A stretch of 64,000 nt of DNA from NCBI GenBank assembly GCA_027563935.2, contig CM050447.1, positions 86,041,461 to 86,105,460 on the forward strand, given 5' to 3'. The DNA is from Costus lasius. Lineage: Eukaryota > Streptophyta > Magnoliopsida > Zingiberales > Costaceae. The notes beneath the pieces were generated by a model. It was not told the origin of the DNA. It searched no databases and saw only the letters and a list, made by a program, of their open reading frames with translations. How positions within the stretch are numbered: the stretch's first letter is position 1; each line of letters begins with the position of its first letter. A program made the position numbers and the translations under genes. This document shows positions 11,595 through 25,504 of the stretch, piece by piece.

Positions 11595-14500
11595 CTAATG
11601 GTTGAGAAATCTCAAACCCATGTTATTACAGTGCTTCTCATGCTTCTGCTGCGCCAGAGGCTTAGTAAGCGGGTCTGCCAGATTGTCATCTGTATGAACC
11701 TTGCAGACTTTGATCTCGCCACGATCAATGATCTCCCGGATCAAGTGAAACCGTCTTTGTATGTGCTTGGACTTCTAGTGCGACCGTGGTTCCTTTGCTT
11801 GTGCGATTGCTCCAGTGTTATCACAAAAGATAACCAAAGGATCTGCACTCGAAGGAACAACACCAAGTTCCTGAACGAACTTACGAATCCACACTGCCTC
11901 CTTGGATGCTTCCGAGGCTGCAACATACTCGGCTTCTGTTGTGGAATCAGCAACAGTTGACTGTTTGAAACTCTTCCACACCACTGCACCTCCATTCAAG
12001 CTAAAAACATAGCCTGATTGCGATCGGAAATCATCCTGGTCAGACTGGAACGAAGCGTCAGTATATCCTTCAATACTGAGTTCTTCCTGACCACCATATA
12101 TCAAGAACATATCTTTGGTCCTCCGCAGATATTTTAAGATGTTCTTGACTGCAATCCAGTGCGCCATACCTGGATTACCTTGGAACCGACTGGTCACGCT
12201 TAACCCGTAAGCGACGTCTGGGCGAGTACACAACATCGCATACATTATGGATCCAATAGCCGAAGCATAAGGCGTATTGTCCATTTCATCTTTCTCAGTC
12301 TATGTTTGTGGACACTGACTCTTCGAAAGATTCAGACCATGTCTGATTGGAAGATATCCTCTTTTAGAATTTTCTAAATGAAATCTTTCCAGGACTTTAT
12401 CGATGTAAGTACTCTGGCATAGCCCGAGAAGCCTCTTAGATCTATCCCTGTAGATCTTCACACCTAATACATAGGCTGCTTCTCCTAGATCTTTCATCTG
12501 GAAACATTTCCTTAACCATGCCTTAACCGCATGCATTTCAGGAATGTCATTTCCAATGATCAAGATATCATCGACGTAGAGGACTAGGAAAGTAATCACG
12601 CTCCCACTAAACCTCTTATATACACACGGGTCATCCTCGTTCTTGATGAAACCAAACTCAGAGATTGATTCATCAAAACGAATAATCCAGCTTCTTGATG
12701 CTTGTTTAAGTCCATAAATAGACTTCTTTAACTTGCATATTTTATGACGATCTGATGGATTAGTGAAACCTTCAGGTTGTGTCATATACACATCCTCTTC
12801 CAGATTTCCATTAAGGAAAGCTATCTTCACATCCATTTGCCAGATCTCATAATCGTAATATGCTGCTATCGCGAAAAGAATCCGAATAGACTTAAACATG
12901 GCTACAGGTGAGAAAGTTTCATCATAATCTATCCCGTAGATTTGTTTGAAACCTTTCGCAACTAGCCTGCCTTTATAGGTAACCACGTTACCATCCATGT
13001 CAATCTTCTTCTTGAAGATCCATTTACAGCCTATAGGGATTACTCCCGGAGGCGGATCAACCAAATCCCATACTTGGTTATCTGACATGGAGTCCATCTC
13101 GGCGCGCATAGCTTCAAGCCATCTCGCTGAGTCCGGTCCACTGACCGCATCCGCATAAGTGAGGGGTTCATCATGATCAATGATGTAGACTCCATCATAG
13201 CGCTCAGGCTGTCGACGGATCCTTCCCGATCTTCGCGGTTCCCGTGATATCTGAGCCTCAGGTTGTTCAATAACCTGATTCACCGGCTCAGGCTCATCCA
13301 ACTGTGCTTGACTACTTTGTCCTTCCTCTGGATTCTCATCCAGCTTTATTTCTCTCCCACTGGCCTCTTGCAGAAGAAACTCCTTCTCAAGAAATATGGC
13401 CGTCCGAGCAACAAATACCTTGTTCTCTTTGGGATCGTAGAAATAATAACCCTTAGTTTCCTTAGGGTAACCGACAAAGATACATTTCTCAGATCTGCTC
13501 TCTAGTTTCCCAGAGGTGAGCTTTTTGACATAAGCCTCGCAGCCCCAGATCCTGATAAATGTCAAGCTCGGCTGTTTCCCATACCATAACTCATATGGCC
13601 TCTTTGAAACTGCCTTGGATGGCACTCGGTTTAGTACCTTTGCAGCTGTTTCCAGTGCAAAACCCCAAAAGGAATATGGAAGAGTAGCCTGACTCATCAT
13701 AGAACGAACCATATCAAGTAACGTTCTATTTCTCCTCTCGGACACACCATTCCATTGCGGTGTTCCTGGCGGAGAGAGCTGTGAGATAATCCCACACTCC
13801 TTCAGATAGTCAGTAAACGCATGACTCAAGTATTCTCCACCTCGATCAGAACGAAGTGCCTTGATATTTCGGCCTAGCTGATTTTGTACTTCATTCTTGA
13901 ACTCTTTGAACTTGTCAAAAGATTCACTTTTATGTCTCATAAGATAGACATACCCATACCTACTGAAATCATCAGTAAAGGTTATGAAGTACTGATAGCC
14001 ACCTCTGGCATGTTTACTAAATGGCCCACACACATCACTGTGTATAAGGTCAAGTAAACCTGAAGCCCTTTGACCTTTGTTAGGAAAAGGTGACTTCGTC
14101 ATTTTACCCATTAAACAAGCCTTGCATGTATCAATCTCTTCATAGGAGAATGATCCCAGCAGTCCATAATCATGCAACCGCTTAATGCGCTTCTTGTTAA
14201 TATGGCCTAAACGACTATGCCATAGCAAGGTGCTGTCATCAGCATACTTGGCTTTCTTAATATCAATATTGTGTATAGAACATTCCAAGTCCAACATGAA
14301 TAACCCATTGTTAATTGAACCAGTAGCATAAACAATATTATCTAAAGACAGAACACACTTTGAAATATTGCATTCAAAGGAAAATCCCTTCCTGACAAGA
14401 GCAGGAATGGAGATAATATTTTTAGTAATGCTGGGAACAAAGTAACAATTGTTCAGTTCTAATACAAGCCCAGATGGCAAAGAGATGAAATAGTCTCCTA

Positions 14501-15479
14501 CAGCAACAGCAGCAACCCGTGCCCCGTTTCCAACTCGTAGGTCCACCTCATGCTGTCCCACCTGTCTTCTTCTCTTGAGTTCCTGTACATTTGAACAAAT
14601 GTGAACTCCACATGCAGTGTCCAACACCCATGATATAGAAGAAGAAGATATCATGACTTCCGTCACGTATATACCTGAGCCAGAAGCAAAGCTTCCCTTC
14701 TTATCTCCTTGGAGCGCTTTACAGTCCTTTTTCCAGTGACCTAGCTGGCCACAGTGGAAACATCTGTATTCCTTAGACCGCTTAACTTTTTGCTTCAGAG
14801 CCTTGCTGTAACTCTGGACAGGGGCCTTGCCCTTCTTCCCCTTCTTCTTGTTCCTAGAAGGAACCATTAAGACAGAGGTCGAAGGCTTTCCCTTCAGAGT
14901 CTCCTCAGTAGTCAAGAGCATATTCAGCAGCTCTGCCGGAGTACAATCGATTTTGTTCATATTAAAGTTAATGATGAACGCATCGAAAGAGGGCGGGAGA
15001 GACTGCAGAATAATGTCTACAGCAAGCTCCTGATTGATGGTATGCCCCAGTTTCTCTAGAGCCTCCTTGTGCCCAATCATCTTGAGCACGTGAGCTCCCA
15101 CTGGGTTCCCTTCAGCCAGTTTGCTCTAAAAGAAAAGCTTTGTCAGATTATAGCGTTCAGTCCTCGCCTATGCAGCATACAGCATCTTGAGGTTTGCTAT
15201 AATCTCTATAGCCGACATATCCTCATGCTGACACTGCAGCGGTGGCGTCATAGACGCTAGCATCAGGCAAGCGACATCAATGCTACCATTGACATGCTTT
15301 TCATAAGCTTCACGAACCGCCCTTGCGGCATTCGCAGCGGGTTGAGGCGGCACAGCCGTCTCGAGGACATACAGTTTCCTCTCTGCCTTAAGAACAATCT
15401 TAAGGTGTCCGTACCAGTCTGAGAAGTTCGGCCCAGCAAACTTCTCCCTTTCCAGTAGGGATCGCACATTGAAGCTCAT
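11595..15479 (-). pseudogene. E2 gag-pol polyprotein with four TAG stops
   Basis: Exactly 3885 bp from ATG (15479) to the terminal TAG (11595-11597), with no net indel against E5. Four in-frame stops occur at 15168-15170, 15126-15128, 12300-12302 and 11775-11777. At every one the sister elements have CAG, so each is a C-to-T change in a CHG site. The middle 933 codons remain open and hold the zinc knuckle, DTA protease, complete integrase triad and RT with motif A (QMDVKIAF) and YVDD. The stops cut Gag early and split off RNase H, so no full product is expected. Confidence 0.95.
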
Positions 15480-16379
15480 GGTGTTCGTTGCTGCAGGAAT
15501 CTACAACAATGCAAGAACAGCAAGGTCAGTATCAATGTTAAGAATCGATCAGGACTTAAGAAAGATTCTTTTTCTCACTATTTTATCTGACTGAAAAATC
15601 CATTAAAACAGTCCGAAAGAGTAACACTCTTTTAGTGAGATGGGATCCAGATTTCATACTTGGTCTCCGCGTCCCGCTCAGGCGAGATAAGATGCACAGA
15701 GAGTACAAGCACTAATCTCTGGTAGGCTGTCCCAGCCAATCGCCAACCCGTGCGATTCCCCTTCATCTGGGCAACCCAGCAGACTGTGCCAACTGAGTTG
15801 GTACAACACAGTCTCTGATCCCACAGATGGCTGCCTCCATGTGCTACCATATGCGCCACATATGTAGCCTACAAGGTCAAGCTGACCCGACCTACTCCCT
15901 GGACCACCACGTGCTATGCTGAGCAACGAGAAGCGATAAATCCCTTCTCTGTAACACGCAGGTGTAATCCCGCACCGTCTGAAGATAGATGGACGTGCCC
16001 ACTGAGTGGGTACAACACGGCTCCAACGATAATCAGAACAGTGAGGTTTCGCGTCAGAAGGCTTACGAGCTTGATATTTTAGCGTTGGATTTTAACGGTC
16101 TTTTATCTTCTTCACTATCATGCAATTCCTATGGTGATAGCAGAAGATAAATAAATCATGCTTTTCTACTTATATAAACAATAAAAGAAAGCATGGATCT
16201 TATGTGGTAAAAGCCCATAGCCTAAGTAAGACCTTAATTAACTTAAGTCTTCACTTGCTTTTCTTCATGGGTCTTTTGCTCCTTATCTGGCCCAAACCAG
16301 GGCCCAAGCGCCATCTGCAGCTCAGGTGCGCCCACCAGGAATATGCGCCTGTCCCAGAGTCGAACCCTGGACCTCCCAC
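15480..16379 (-). other. E2 leader, gag-proximal part
   Basis: 900 bp between gag and the E3 insertion point. It contains the pre-gag hairpin (15616-15632), the twin bulged hairpins (15781-15814 and 15994-16019), a 75-codon upstream ORF (15632-15859, minus) and the B-box-like GGTTCGACTC (16357-16366, minus). E3 interrupts the tRNA-like module a few bases further on. The rest of the leader is at 25505-26462. Confidence 0.85.
16375..16379. repeat. Target duplication CCCAC of E3 (left copy)
   Basis: CCCAC here and at 25500-25504 flanks E3 exactly. Confidence 0.95.
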
Positions 16380-18071
16380 TGTAGGGTTTTAGAGGGGTCC
16401 CCTTCAAGGGGGAGCGAAACCCTATAGATAGCGCAAGTGGTCTTCTTTGTTTTAGCAGCGGAATTAGGGTTTAAACTTGATCGCATGCTATACTTTCATA
16501 TGATCAACTTAAACAACAAATGAAAGATTCGTTACCATGGCCATGGGAAGGAGGCGGCTTGGAAGCAAAGAGCAAGATAGATCTTCTCCACAAGTGACGC
16601 ACACAAACGAGGGATGACTTCTTCTTGTTGATCTTTGTGCTAGCAAAGATCTTCAAGAGTCCTTGCCGAATGGAAGGGATAGGTTGAGATGCTTCCTTGG
16701 CCGAGAGCTCTCCCTTGTCGTTCACCTTCTTCCACACGAGATGGCAAGCAAGCAACGTCAATGACAAGCGAGCAAAAGCGTTTAGGCGATAACATCAAAA
16801 ATGGCGTTACATGACTTCCCAAAATGGAAAGTCATGAAGCCATGTTCCAACGCCAAAACGCCTTCCTTCATGAACCATGCGTTCACATAGTGAACCGGTT
16901 CATTCTTTGGTTCAATTCGATTTGGCTCATAGACCAAAATCAAACCAAGCCAAGCCAATACATGGTCTAGACCTTCTATGAACCTAATGGCTCAAAGTCT
17001 AACCGTCCATCTCCTGATGCTCTTGATCTCACCGATCTAGCATCTCCTCTCTCGATCGAAGCTTACCGATCTCAAGCCCTAATCAATCAAACATGATCAG
17101 ACTAGATCTCACTTACAATCAGAGTTTAAATCCCTTTAAACTAAACCCAACAAATTCAGTCCACACGATCTGACTTAAGTAAGTCATATCATCAATTTGT
17201 GCGACCCTGAGGGTTTCCTTTAAATGTCGGTAACAATAACTTTCGTTATCACGATCAGTGAGGGGTATCTAGCAACACATCACTGCCTCCCGATATAAAG
17301 GAAAGAGTCTTCCAAGACTACTCCCAAACCACAGCACAAGTGTGAATCAACTTCACAAGGCATGCATGTGTCCTTTGCCACTGGATGTTCTTATTGGACA
17401 AGCGGGTCAAGCTTGTAACTCCAATACTATGAGTATGACTAGATCAGACGAGCATAGTCATCTGGGTATGGCCATACACTTTCTCAATCATCTCATATAG
17501 GGGGGCCCCTTTAGAACATCACACTCCTTGAACAAGGAGACGGCAATCCTATATCTATCACTAGTGCCCTAACCTGACTCATGATCATTATCCAAGATAG
17601 TCTATGATCATTATGTTTCAAATGATATTGAACTACCTCAAAACAATGACAATCATCATTTAGTCACTCAAGTGATCTCAAGTCAGAGGACATGTGCCAC
17701 TTAGTGCATTCAAGGATTATTCACATTGTGACAAGCAATATGAATATCCTAGTAGGGTCTGTCCAGTACATCCAATGTACCCATGAGTCTACATCTTATT
17801 CCATGCTCGAAGCATCCTATAAGATTAGAACACATATTAGTCTCAATCATATCAAGGCTGTCTCATATTCACCAAGATATCTCGACTAAGGACATATAGC
17901 CTGTCAGCCTAGCTGAACAGCTTTGAGACATTATTCAGTAGTACACTTATTACCGCAGACAAGGTAACAACCTGAATAATAACCATGCCTTTATAAACAT
18001 AAGAGTTTATTACATGATACTGTTACAATCCCAAAGGCCTCAAACATTAGCCTTAAGGGCATACCCCAACA
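16380..18071 (-). repeat. E3 3' LTR
   Basis: 1692 bp, TG...CA. Differences from the 5' copy seen by eye lie at the outer end (TGTAGG against TGAAGG), near 17142-17150, near 17286 and near 17663 with a 1-bp indel. The LTR hairpin at 17235-17250 has one end pair reduced to a G-T wobble on the minus strand. Confidence 0.95.
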
Positions 18072-18072
18072 A

Positions 18073-18082
18073 TCTCCCACTT
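18073..18082 (-). other. E3 polypurine tract
   Basis: AAGTGGGAGA on the minus strand next to the 3' LTR. Confidence 0.8.
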
Positions 18083-18091
18083 GCACTTAAT

Positions 18092-21000
18092 CTAATGGTT
18101 GAGAAATCTCAAACCCATATTATTACAGTGCTTCTCATGCTTCTGCTGCGCCAGAGGCTTGGTAAGCGGGTCTGCCAGATTGTCGTCTGTATGAACCTTG
18201 CATATTTTGATCTCGCCACGATCTATGATCTCCCGGATCAAGTGAAACCGTCTCTGTATGTGCTTGGACTTCTGGTGCGACCGTGGTTCCTTTGCTTGTG
18301 CGATTGCTCTAGTGTTATCACAGAAGATAACCAAAGGATCTGCACTCGAAGGAACGACACCAAGTTCTCTCACGAACTTACGAATCCATACTGCCTCCTT
18401 GGATGCTTCCGAGGCTGCAACATACTCGGCTTCTGTTGTGGAATCAGCAACAGTTGATTGTTTGAAACTTTTCCACACCACTGCTCCACCATTCAAGCTA
18501 AAAACATAGCCTGATTGCGATCGGAAATCATCCTGGTCCGACTGGAACGAAGCATCAGTATATCCTTCTATACTGAGTTCTTCCTGACCACCATATATCA
18601 AGAACATATCTTTGGTCCTCCGCAGATATTTTAAAATGTTCTTGACCGCAATCCAGTGCGCCATACCTGGATTACTTTGGAACCGACTGGTCACGCTTAA
18701 CCCGTAAGTGACGTCTGGGCGAGTACACAACATCGCATACATAATGGACCCAATAGCCGAAGCATAAGTCGTATTGTCCATTTCATCTTTCTCAGTCAGT
18801 GTTTGCGGACACTGACTCCTCGAAAGATTCAGACCATGTCTGACTGGAAGATATCCTCTTTTAGAATTCTCTAAATGGAATCTCTCCAGGACTTTATCGA
18901 TGTAAGTACTTTGGCACAGCCCGAGAAGCCTCTTAGATCTATCCCGGTAGATCTTCACACCTAATACATAGGCTGCTTCTCCTAAATCTTTCATCTGGAA
19001 ACATTTTCCTAACCATGCTTTAACAGCATGCAGTTCAGGAATATCATTTCCAATGATTAAGATATCATCGACGTAGAGGACTAGGAAAGTAATCACGCTC
19101 CCACTAAACCTCTTATATACACACGGGTCGTCCTCGTTCTTGATGAAACCAAACTCAGAGATTGATTCATCAAAACGAATATTCCAGCTCCTTGATGCTT
19201 GTTTCAGTCCATAAATGGACTTCTTTAGCTTGCATATTTTATGACGGTCTGATGGATTAGTGAAACCCTCAGGTTGTGTCATATACACATCCTCATCCAG
19301 ATTTCCATTAAGGAAAGCTGTCTTCACATCCATCTGCCAGATCTCATAATCGTAATATGCCGCTATCGTGAAAAGAATCCGAATAGACTTAAACATGGCT
19401 ACAGGTGAGAAAGTTTCATCATAATCTATCCCGTAGATTTGTTTGAATCCTTTCGCAACTAGCCTGCCTTTATAGGTAACCACATTACCATCCATGTCAA
19501 TCTTCTTCTTGAAGATCCATTTACAGCCTATAGGGATTACTCCCGGAGGCGGATCAACCAAATCCCAGACTTGGTTATCTGACATGGAGTCCATCTCGGC
19601 TCGCATAGCATCAAGCCATCTAGCTGACTCCGGTCCACTGACCGCTTCCGCATAAGTGAGGGGTTCATCATTATCAATGATGTAGACTCCGTCATAGCGC
19701 TCAAGCTGTCGACGGATCCTTCCCGATCTTCGCGGTTCCCGTGATATTTGAGCCTCAGGTTGTTCAGTAACCTGATCTACCGGCTCAGGCTCATCCAACT
19801 GTGCTTGACTACTTTTTCCTTCCTCTGGATTCTCATCCAGCTTTATTTCTCTCCCACTGGCCTCTTGCAGAAGAAACTCCTTCTCAAGAAAGATGGCCGT
19901 CCGAGCAACAAATACCTTGTTCTCTTTGGGATCGTAGAAATAATAACCCTTAGTTTCCTTAGGGTAACCGACAAAGATACATTTCTCAGATCTGCTCTCT
20001 AGTTTCCCAGAGGCGAGCTTTTTGACATAAGCCTCGCAACCCCAGATTCTGATAAATGTCAAGCTTGGCTGTTTCCCATACCATAACTCATATGGCGTCT
20101 TTGAAACGGCCTTGGATGGCACTCGGTTTAGTACCTTTGCAGCTGTTTCCAGTGCAAAACCCCAAAAGGAGTATGGAAGAGTAGCCTGACTCATCATAGA
20201 ACGAACCATATCAAGTAACGTTCTATTTCTCCTCTCGGACACACCATTCCATTGCGGTGTTCCTGGCGGAGTGAGCTGTGAGATAATCCCACACTCCTTC
20301 AGATAGTCAGTAAATGTATGACTCAAGTATTCTCCACCTCGATCAGAACGAAGTGCCTTGATATTTCAGCCTAGCTGATTTTGTACTTCATTCTTGAACT
20401 CTTTGAACTTGTCAAAAGATTCACTCTTATGTCTCATCAGATAGACATAACCATACCTACTGAAATCATCAGTAAAGGTAATGAAGTACTGATAGCCACC
20501 TCTGGCATGTTTACTAAATGGCCCACACACATCACTGTGTATGAGGTCAAGTAAACCTGAAGCCCTTTGACCTTTATTAAGAAAAGGTGACTTCGTCATT
20601 TTACCCATTAAACAAGCTTTGCATGTATCAATCTCCTCATAGGAGAATGATCCCAGCAGTCCATGATCATGCAACCGCTTAATGCGTTTCTCGTTTATAT
20701 GGCCTAAACGACTATGCCATAGCAAGGTGCTGTCATCAGCATTCTTGGCTTTCTTATTATCAATGTTATGTATAGAACTTTCCATGTCCAACATGTATAA
20801 CCCATTGTTAATTGAACCAGTAGCATAAACAATATTATCATAAGATAAAACACACTTTGAAATATTGCATTCAAAGGCAAATCCTTTCCTGACAAGAGCA
20901 GGAATAGAGATAATATTTTTGGTGATACTCGGTACAAAATAACAATTGTTTAATTCCAATACAAGTCCAGATGGTAAAGAGATGAAATAGTCTCCTACAG

Positions 21001-21976
21001 CAACAGCAGCAACCCGTGCCCCGTTTCCAACGCGTAGGTCTACCTCATGCTGTCCCACCTGCCTTCTTCTCTTGAGTTCCTGTACATTTGAACAAATGTG
21101 AACTCCACATGCAGTGTCCAACACCCATGAAATAGAAGAAGAAGATAACATGACCTCAGTCACATAAATACCTAAGCCAGAAGCGATGCTTCCCCTCTTA
21201 TCTCCTTGGAGCGCTTTACAGTCCTTTTTCCAGTGACCCAGCTGGCCACAGTGGAAACACCTGTTGTCCTTAGACCGCTTAACCTTCTGCTTCAGAGCCT
21301 TGCTGTAGTTCTTGACAGGGGCCTTGCCCTTCTTCCCCTTCTTCTTGTTCCTGTAAGGAACCATTAAGACAGAGGTTGAAGGCTTTCCCTTCAGAGTCTC
21401 CTCAGTTGTCAAGAGCATATTCAGCAGCTCTGCCGGAGTACAATCGATTTTGTTCATATTAAAGTTAATAATGAACGCATCGAAAGAGGGCGGAAGAGAC
21501 TGCAGAATGATGTCTACAACAAGCTCCTGGTTAATGGTATGCCCCAGTTTCTCCAGAGCCTCCTTGTGCCCAATCATCTTGAGCACGTGAGCTCCCACTG
21601 GGCTCCCTTCAGCCAGTTTGCTCTGAAAGAAGAGCTTCGTCAGATTATAGCGTTCTGTCCTCGCCTGTGCAGCATACAGCATCTTGAGGTTCGCTATAAT
21701 CTCTATAGCCGACATATCCTCATGCTGACGCTGCAGCGGTGGCGTCATAGACGCTAGCATCAGGCAAGCGACATCAATGCTATCATTGACGTGCTTTTCA
21801 TAGGCTTCATGAACCGCCCTTGCGGCGTTCGCAGCGGGCTGAGGCGGCACTGCCGTCTCGAGGACATATAGTTTCCTCTCTGCCTTAAGAACGATCTTAA
21901 GGTGTCCGAACCAGTCAGAGAAGTTCGGCCCAGCAAACTTCTCCCTTTCCAGTAGGGATCGCACATTGAAGCTCAT
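18092..21976 (-). pseudogene. E3 gag-pol polyprotein, one TGA stop
   Basis: 3885 bp from ATG (21976) to terminal TAG (18092-18094), colinear with E5. A single in-frame TGA at 20366-20368 falls in the integrase core between the first and second catalytic Asp. Sister elements read CGA there, so the change is C to T at a CpG site. Upstream 536 codons give Gag, zinc knuckle, protease and the integrase HHCC; downstream 744 codons give the rest of integrase, RT with YVDD and a complete RNase H ending FLNH. Gag and protease could still be made, while integrase, RT and RNase H need readthrough. Confidence 0.96.
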
Positions 21977-23808
21977 GGTGTTCGTTGCTGCAGGAATCTA
22001 CAACAATGCAAGAACAGCAAGGTCAGTATCAATGTTCAGAATCAATCCAGGACTTAAGAAAGATTCTTTTCTCACTATTTTGTCTGACTGAAAAATCCAG
22101 TAAACAGTCCGAAAGAGTAACACTCTTTTAGTGAGATGGGATCCAGATTTCATACTTGGTCTCCGCGTCCCGCTCAGGCGAGATAAGATGCACAGAGATG
22201 ACAGGCACTAATTTCTGGTAGGCTGTCCCAGCCAATCGCCAACCCGTTCGATTCCCCTTCAACTGGGCAATCCAATAGACTGTGCCAACTGAGTTGGTAC
22301 AACACAGTCTCTGATCCCACAGATGGCTGCCTCCATGCGCTACCATATGCGCCACATATGTAGCCTACATGGTCAAGCTGACCCGACCTACTCCCTGGAC
22401 CACCACGTGCTATGCTGAGCAACGAGAAGCGATAAATCCCTTCTCTGTAACACGCAGGTGAAATCCCGCACCGTCTGAAGATAGATGGACGTGCCCACTG
22501 AGTGGGTACAACACGGCTCCAACGATAGTCAGAACAGTGAGGTTTCGCGTCAGAAGGCTTACGAGCTTGATATTTTTAGCGTTTGGATTTTAACGGCCTT
22601 TTATCTTCTTACTATCAGGCAAATCCTATGGCTATAGCAGAAGATAAACTCATGCAGTTCTAATTATATAACGAATAAAAAGAAAGCATGCTGATCTTAT
22701 GTGGTAAAAGCCCAAAGCCTAAGTAAGACCTTAAGATACTTAAGTCTTCACTTGCTCTTCTTGGGACTTTTGCATCTCATCTGGTCCAACCCAGGGCCCT
22801 AGCGCCAAGAGCACCTCAGGTGCGCCACCAGCTGAATGCGCCTCTGCGATGTGTGCTTTTGTGCTCTTGTCTAATCAGAATACATTTTGATCTATCTAGA
22901 CAAGCTTGACTCGCAGGTCAATTATACAATAAATTAAAAACAATGTGATTCGCAGATCACAAAATAAGATTAATTTATAATTAACCAGGCACGCAGGCCC
23001 CAGCACAGCACACAATAGGGCAACCCACATAAGATTAAATAAACAGGCATCATGGCATCAACCAATCATCATGTGATCCATTACATAGAAAATAAAATTT
23101 TGAAAACCCCATTGGCATCAATTTTAATTCTCTTATGTGCCCTACAACCTTACAACGGTCCATTGATAGGGATCCACTCATCAATCTAGTTAGATCCTTG
23201 CCCTTGCATGCACCAAGTCCTAACTGACTCGAGTTGACCTGATGGTCAACCATGCATGCGCCAAGGGCTGAACAACCTTCATGAGATCTGGCAAGCGGGG
23301 TGTGACCCCGGGCCTAACTCATGTGTGTTCATTGCTGTCTCAACCAGACCTCGCTACACGCCTGTGATGCAGTCAACCTATAGCCACCTCGTGCTTTCGC
23401 ACAGGTGCTATCTGGTCAACCCATCTAGGCTGTCAGATGGTCTGATCAGACTATTGGATCTAACCTAGAGTATGCTTTCAACCCCATCAACCCGTCTAAG
23501 GGTTTATAGTAGATGCATATAGATCTAATTGTTTGCGCGCAAGTAGGTATAAGTTTTGATGAAATACCATTCAACATACTTAACATGCGCCAACACAACA
23601 ACATGCGCAAATCATGAAGAGACATATAACATGCGCAAATCATGAAGAAACATACATCTAAGTTCTAAACTAGCATGTAGGTTTCGGCATGTGATCAACC
23701 ATCATTAGATCTACTCATAAGCATATGCATGGAACAAACATGATGATCTACTCATAAGATGCGCAAGCAATCATATGAACAAGTATAGATCCGAGCTCTG
23801 ATACCAAT
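21977..23808 (-). other. E3 leader
   Basis: 1.83 kb. It holds the pre-gag hairpin AAAGAGT/ACTCTTT (22112-22128), twin bulged hairpins (22277-22310 and 22490-22515), the 75-codon upstream ORF (22128-22355) and the three CTGCG-loop hairpins (22906-22999). It lacks the tRNA-like module; one AGGCGCAT is found in that position. Nothing else recognisable. Confidence 0.85.
23795..23806 (-). other. E3 primer binding site
   Basis: TGGTATCAGAGC on the minus strand, two bases from the 5' LTR. Confidence 0.92.
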
Positions 23809-25499
23809 TGAAGGGTTTTAGAGGGGTCCCCTTCAAGGGGGAGCGAAACCCTATAGATAGCGCAAGTGGTCTTCTTTGTTTTAGCAGCGGAATTAGGGTT
23901 TAAACTTGATCGCATGCTATACTTTCATATGATCAACTTAAACAACAAATGAAAGATTCGTTACCATGGCCATGGGAAGGAGGCGGCTTGGAAGCAAAGA
24001 GCAAGATAGATCTTCTCCACAAGTGACGCACACAAACGAGGGATGACTTCTTCTTGTTGATCTTTGTGCTAGCAAAGATCTTCAAGAGTCCTTGCCGAAT
24101 GGAAGGGATAGGTTGAGATGCTTCCTTGGCCGAGAGCTCTCCCTTGTCGTTCACCTTCTTCCACACGAGATGGCAAGCAAGCAACGTCAATGACAAGCGA
24201 GCAAAAGCGTTTAGGCGATAACATCAAAAATGGCGTTACATGACTTCCCAAAATGGAAAGTCATGAAGCCATGTTCCAACGCCAAAACGCCTTCCTTCAT
24301 GAACCATGCGTTCACATAGTGAACCGGTTCATTCTTTGGTTCAATTCGATTTGGCTCATAGACCAAAATCAAACCAAGCCAAGCCAATACATGGTCTAGA
24401 CCTTCTATGAACCTAATGGCTCAAAGTCTAACCGTCCATCTCCTGATGCTCTTGATCTCACCGATCTAGCATCTCCTCTCTCGATCGAAGCTTACCGATC
24501 TCAAGCCCTAATCAATCAAACATGATCAGACTAGATCTCACTTACAATCAGAGTTTAAATCCCTTTAAACTGAACCCAACTAATTCAGTCCACACGATCT
24601 GACTTAAGTAAGTCATATCATCAATTTGTGCGACCCTGAGGGTTTCCTTTAAATGTCGGTAACAATAACTTTCGTTATCACGATCAGTGAGGGGTATCTA
24701 GCAACACATCACTGTCTCCCGATATAAAGGAAAGAGTCTTCCAAGACTACTCCCAAACCACAGCACAAGTGTGAATCAACTTCACAAGGCATGCATGTGT
24801 CCTTTGCCACTGGATGTTCTTATTGGACAAGCGGGTCAAGCTTGTAACTCCAATACTATGAGTATGACTAGATCAGACGAGCATAGTCATCTGGGTATGG
24901 CCATACACTTTCTCAATCATCTCATATAGGGGGGCCCCTTTAGAACATCACACTCCTTGAACAAGGAGACGGCAATCCTATATCTATCACTAGTGCCCTA
25001 ACCTGACTCATGATCATTATCCAAGATAGTCTATGATCATTATGTTTCAAATGATATTGAACTACCTCAAAACAATGACAATCATCATTATTCACTCAAG
25101 TGATCTCAAGTCAGAGGACATGTGCCACTTAGTGCATTCAAGGATTATTCACATTGTGACAAGCAATATGAATATCCTAGTAGGGTCTGTCCAGTACATC
25201 CAATGTACCCATGAGTCTACATCTTATTCCATGCTCGAAGCATCCTATAAGATTAGAACACATATTAGTCTCAATCATATCAAGGCTGTCTCATATTCAC
25301 CAAGATATCTCGACTAAGGACATATAGCCTGTCAGCCTAGCTGAACAGCTTTGAGACATTATTCAGTAGTACACTTATTACCGCAGACAAGGTAACAACC
25401 TGAATAATAACCATGCCTTTATAAACATAAGAGTTTATTACATGATACTGTTACAATCCCAAAGGCCTCAAACATTAGCCTTAAGGGCATACCCCAACA
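23809..25499 (-). repeat. E3 5' LTR
   Basis: 1691 bp. On the minus strand it begins TGTTGGGGTATGCC at 25499 and ends CCCTTCA at 23809, next to the primer site. Confidence 0.95.
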
Positions 25500-25504
25500 C
25501 CCAC

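Larger units (their letters stand above)
16380..25499 (-). mobile_element. E3: nearly intact copia element, family A
   Basis: Complete 9.1-kb element: LTRs of 1692 and 1691 bp with about six differences, primer site, 1.83-kb leader, 3885-bp gag-pol frame with a single stop codon, and polypurine tract. It lies in the E2 leader in the same orientation as E2 and has a CCCAC target duplication. Confidence 0.96.
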
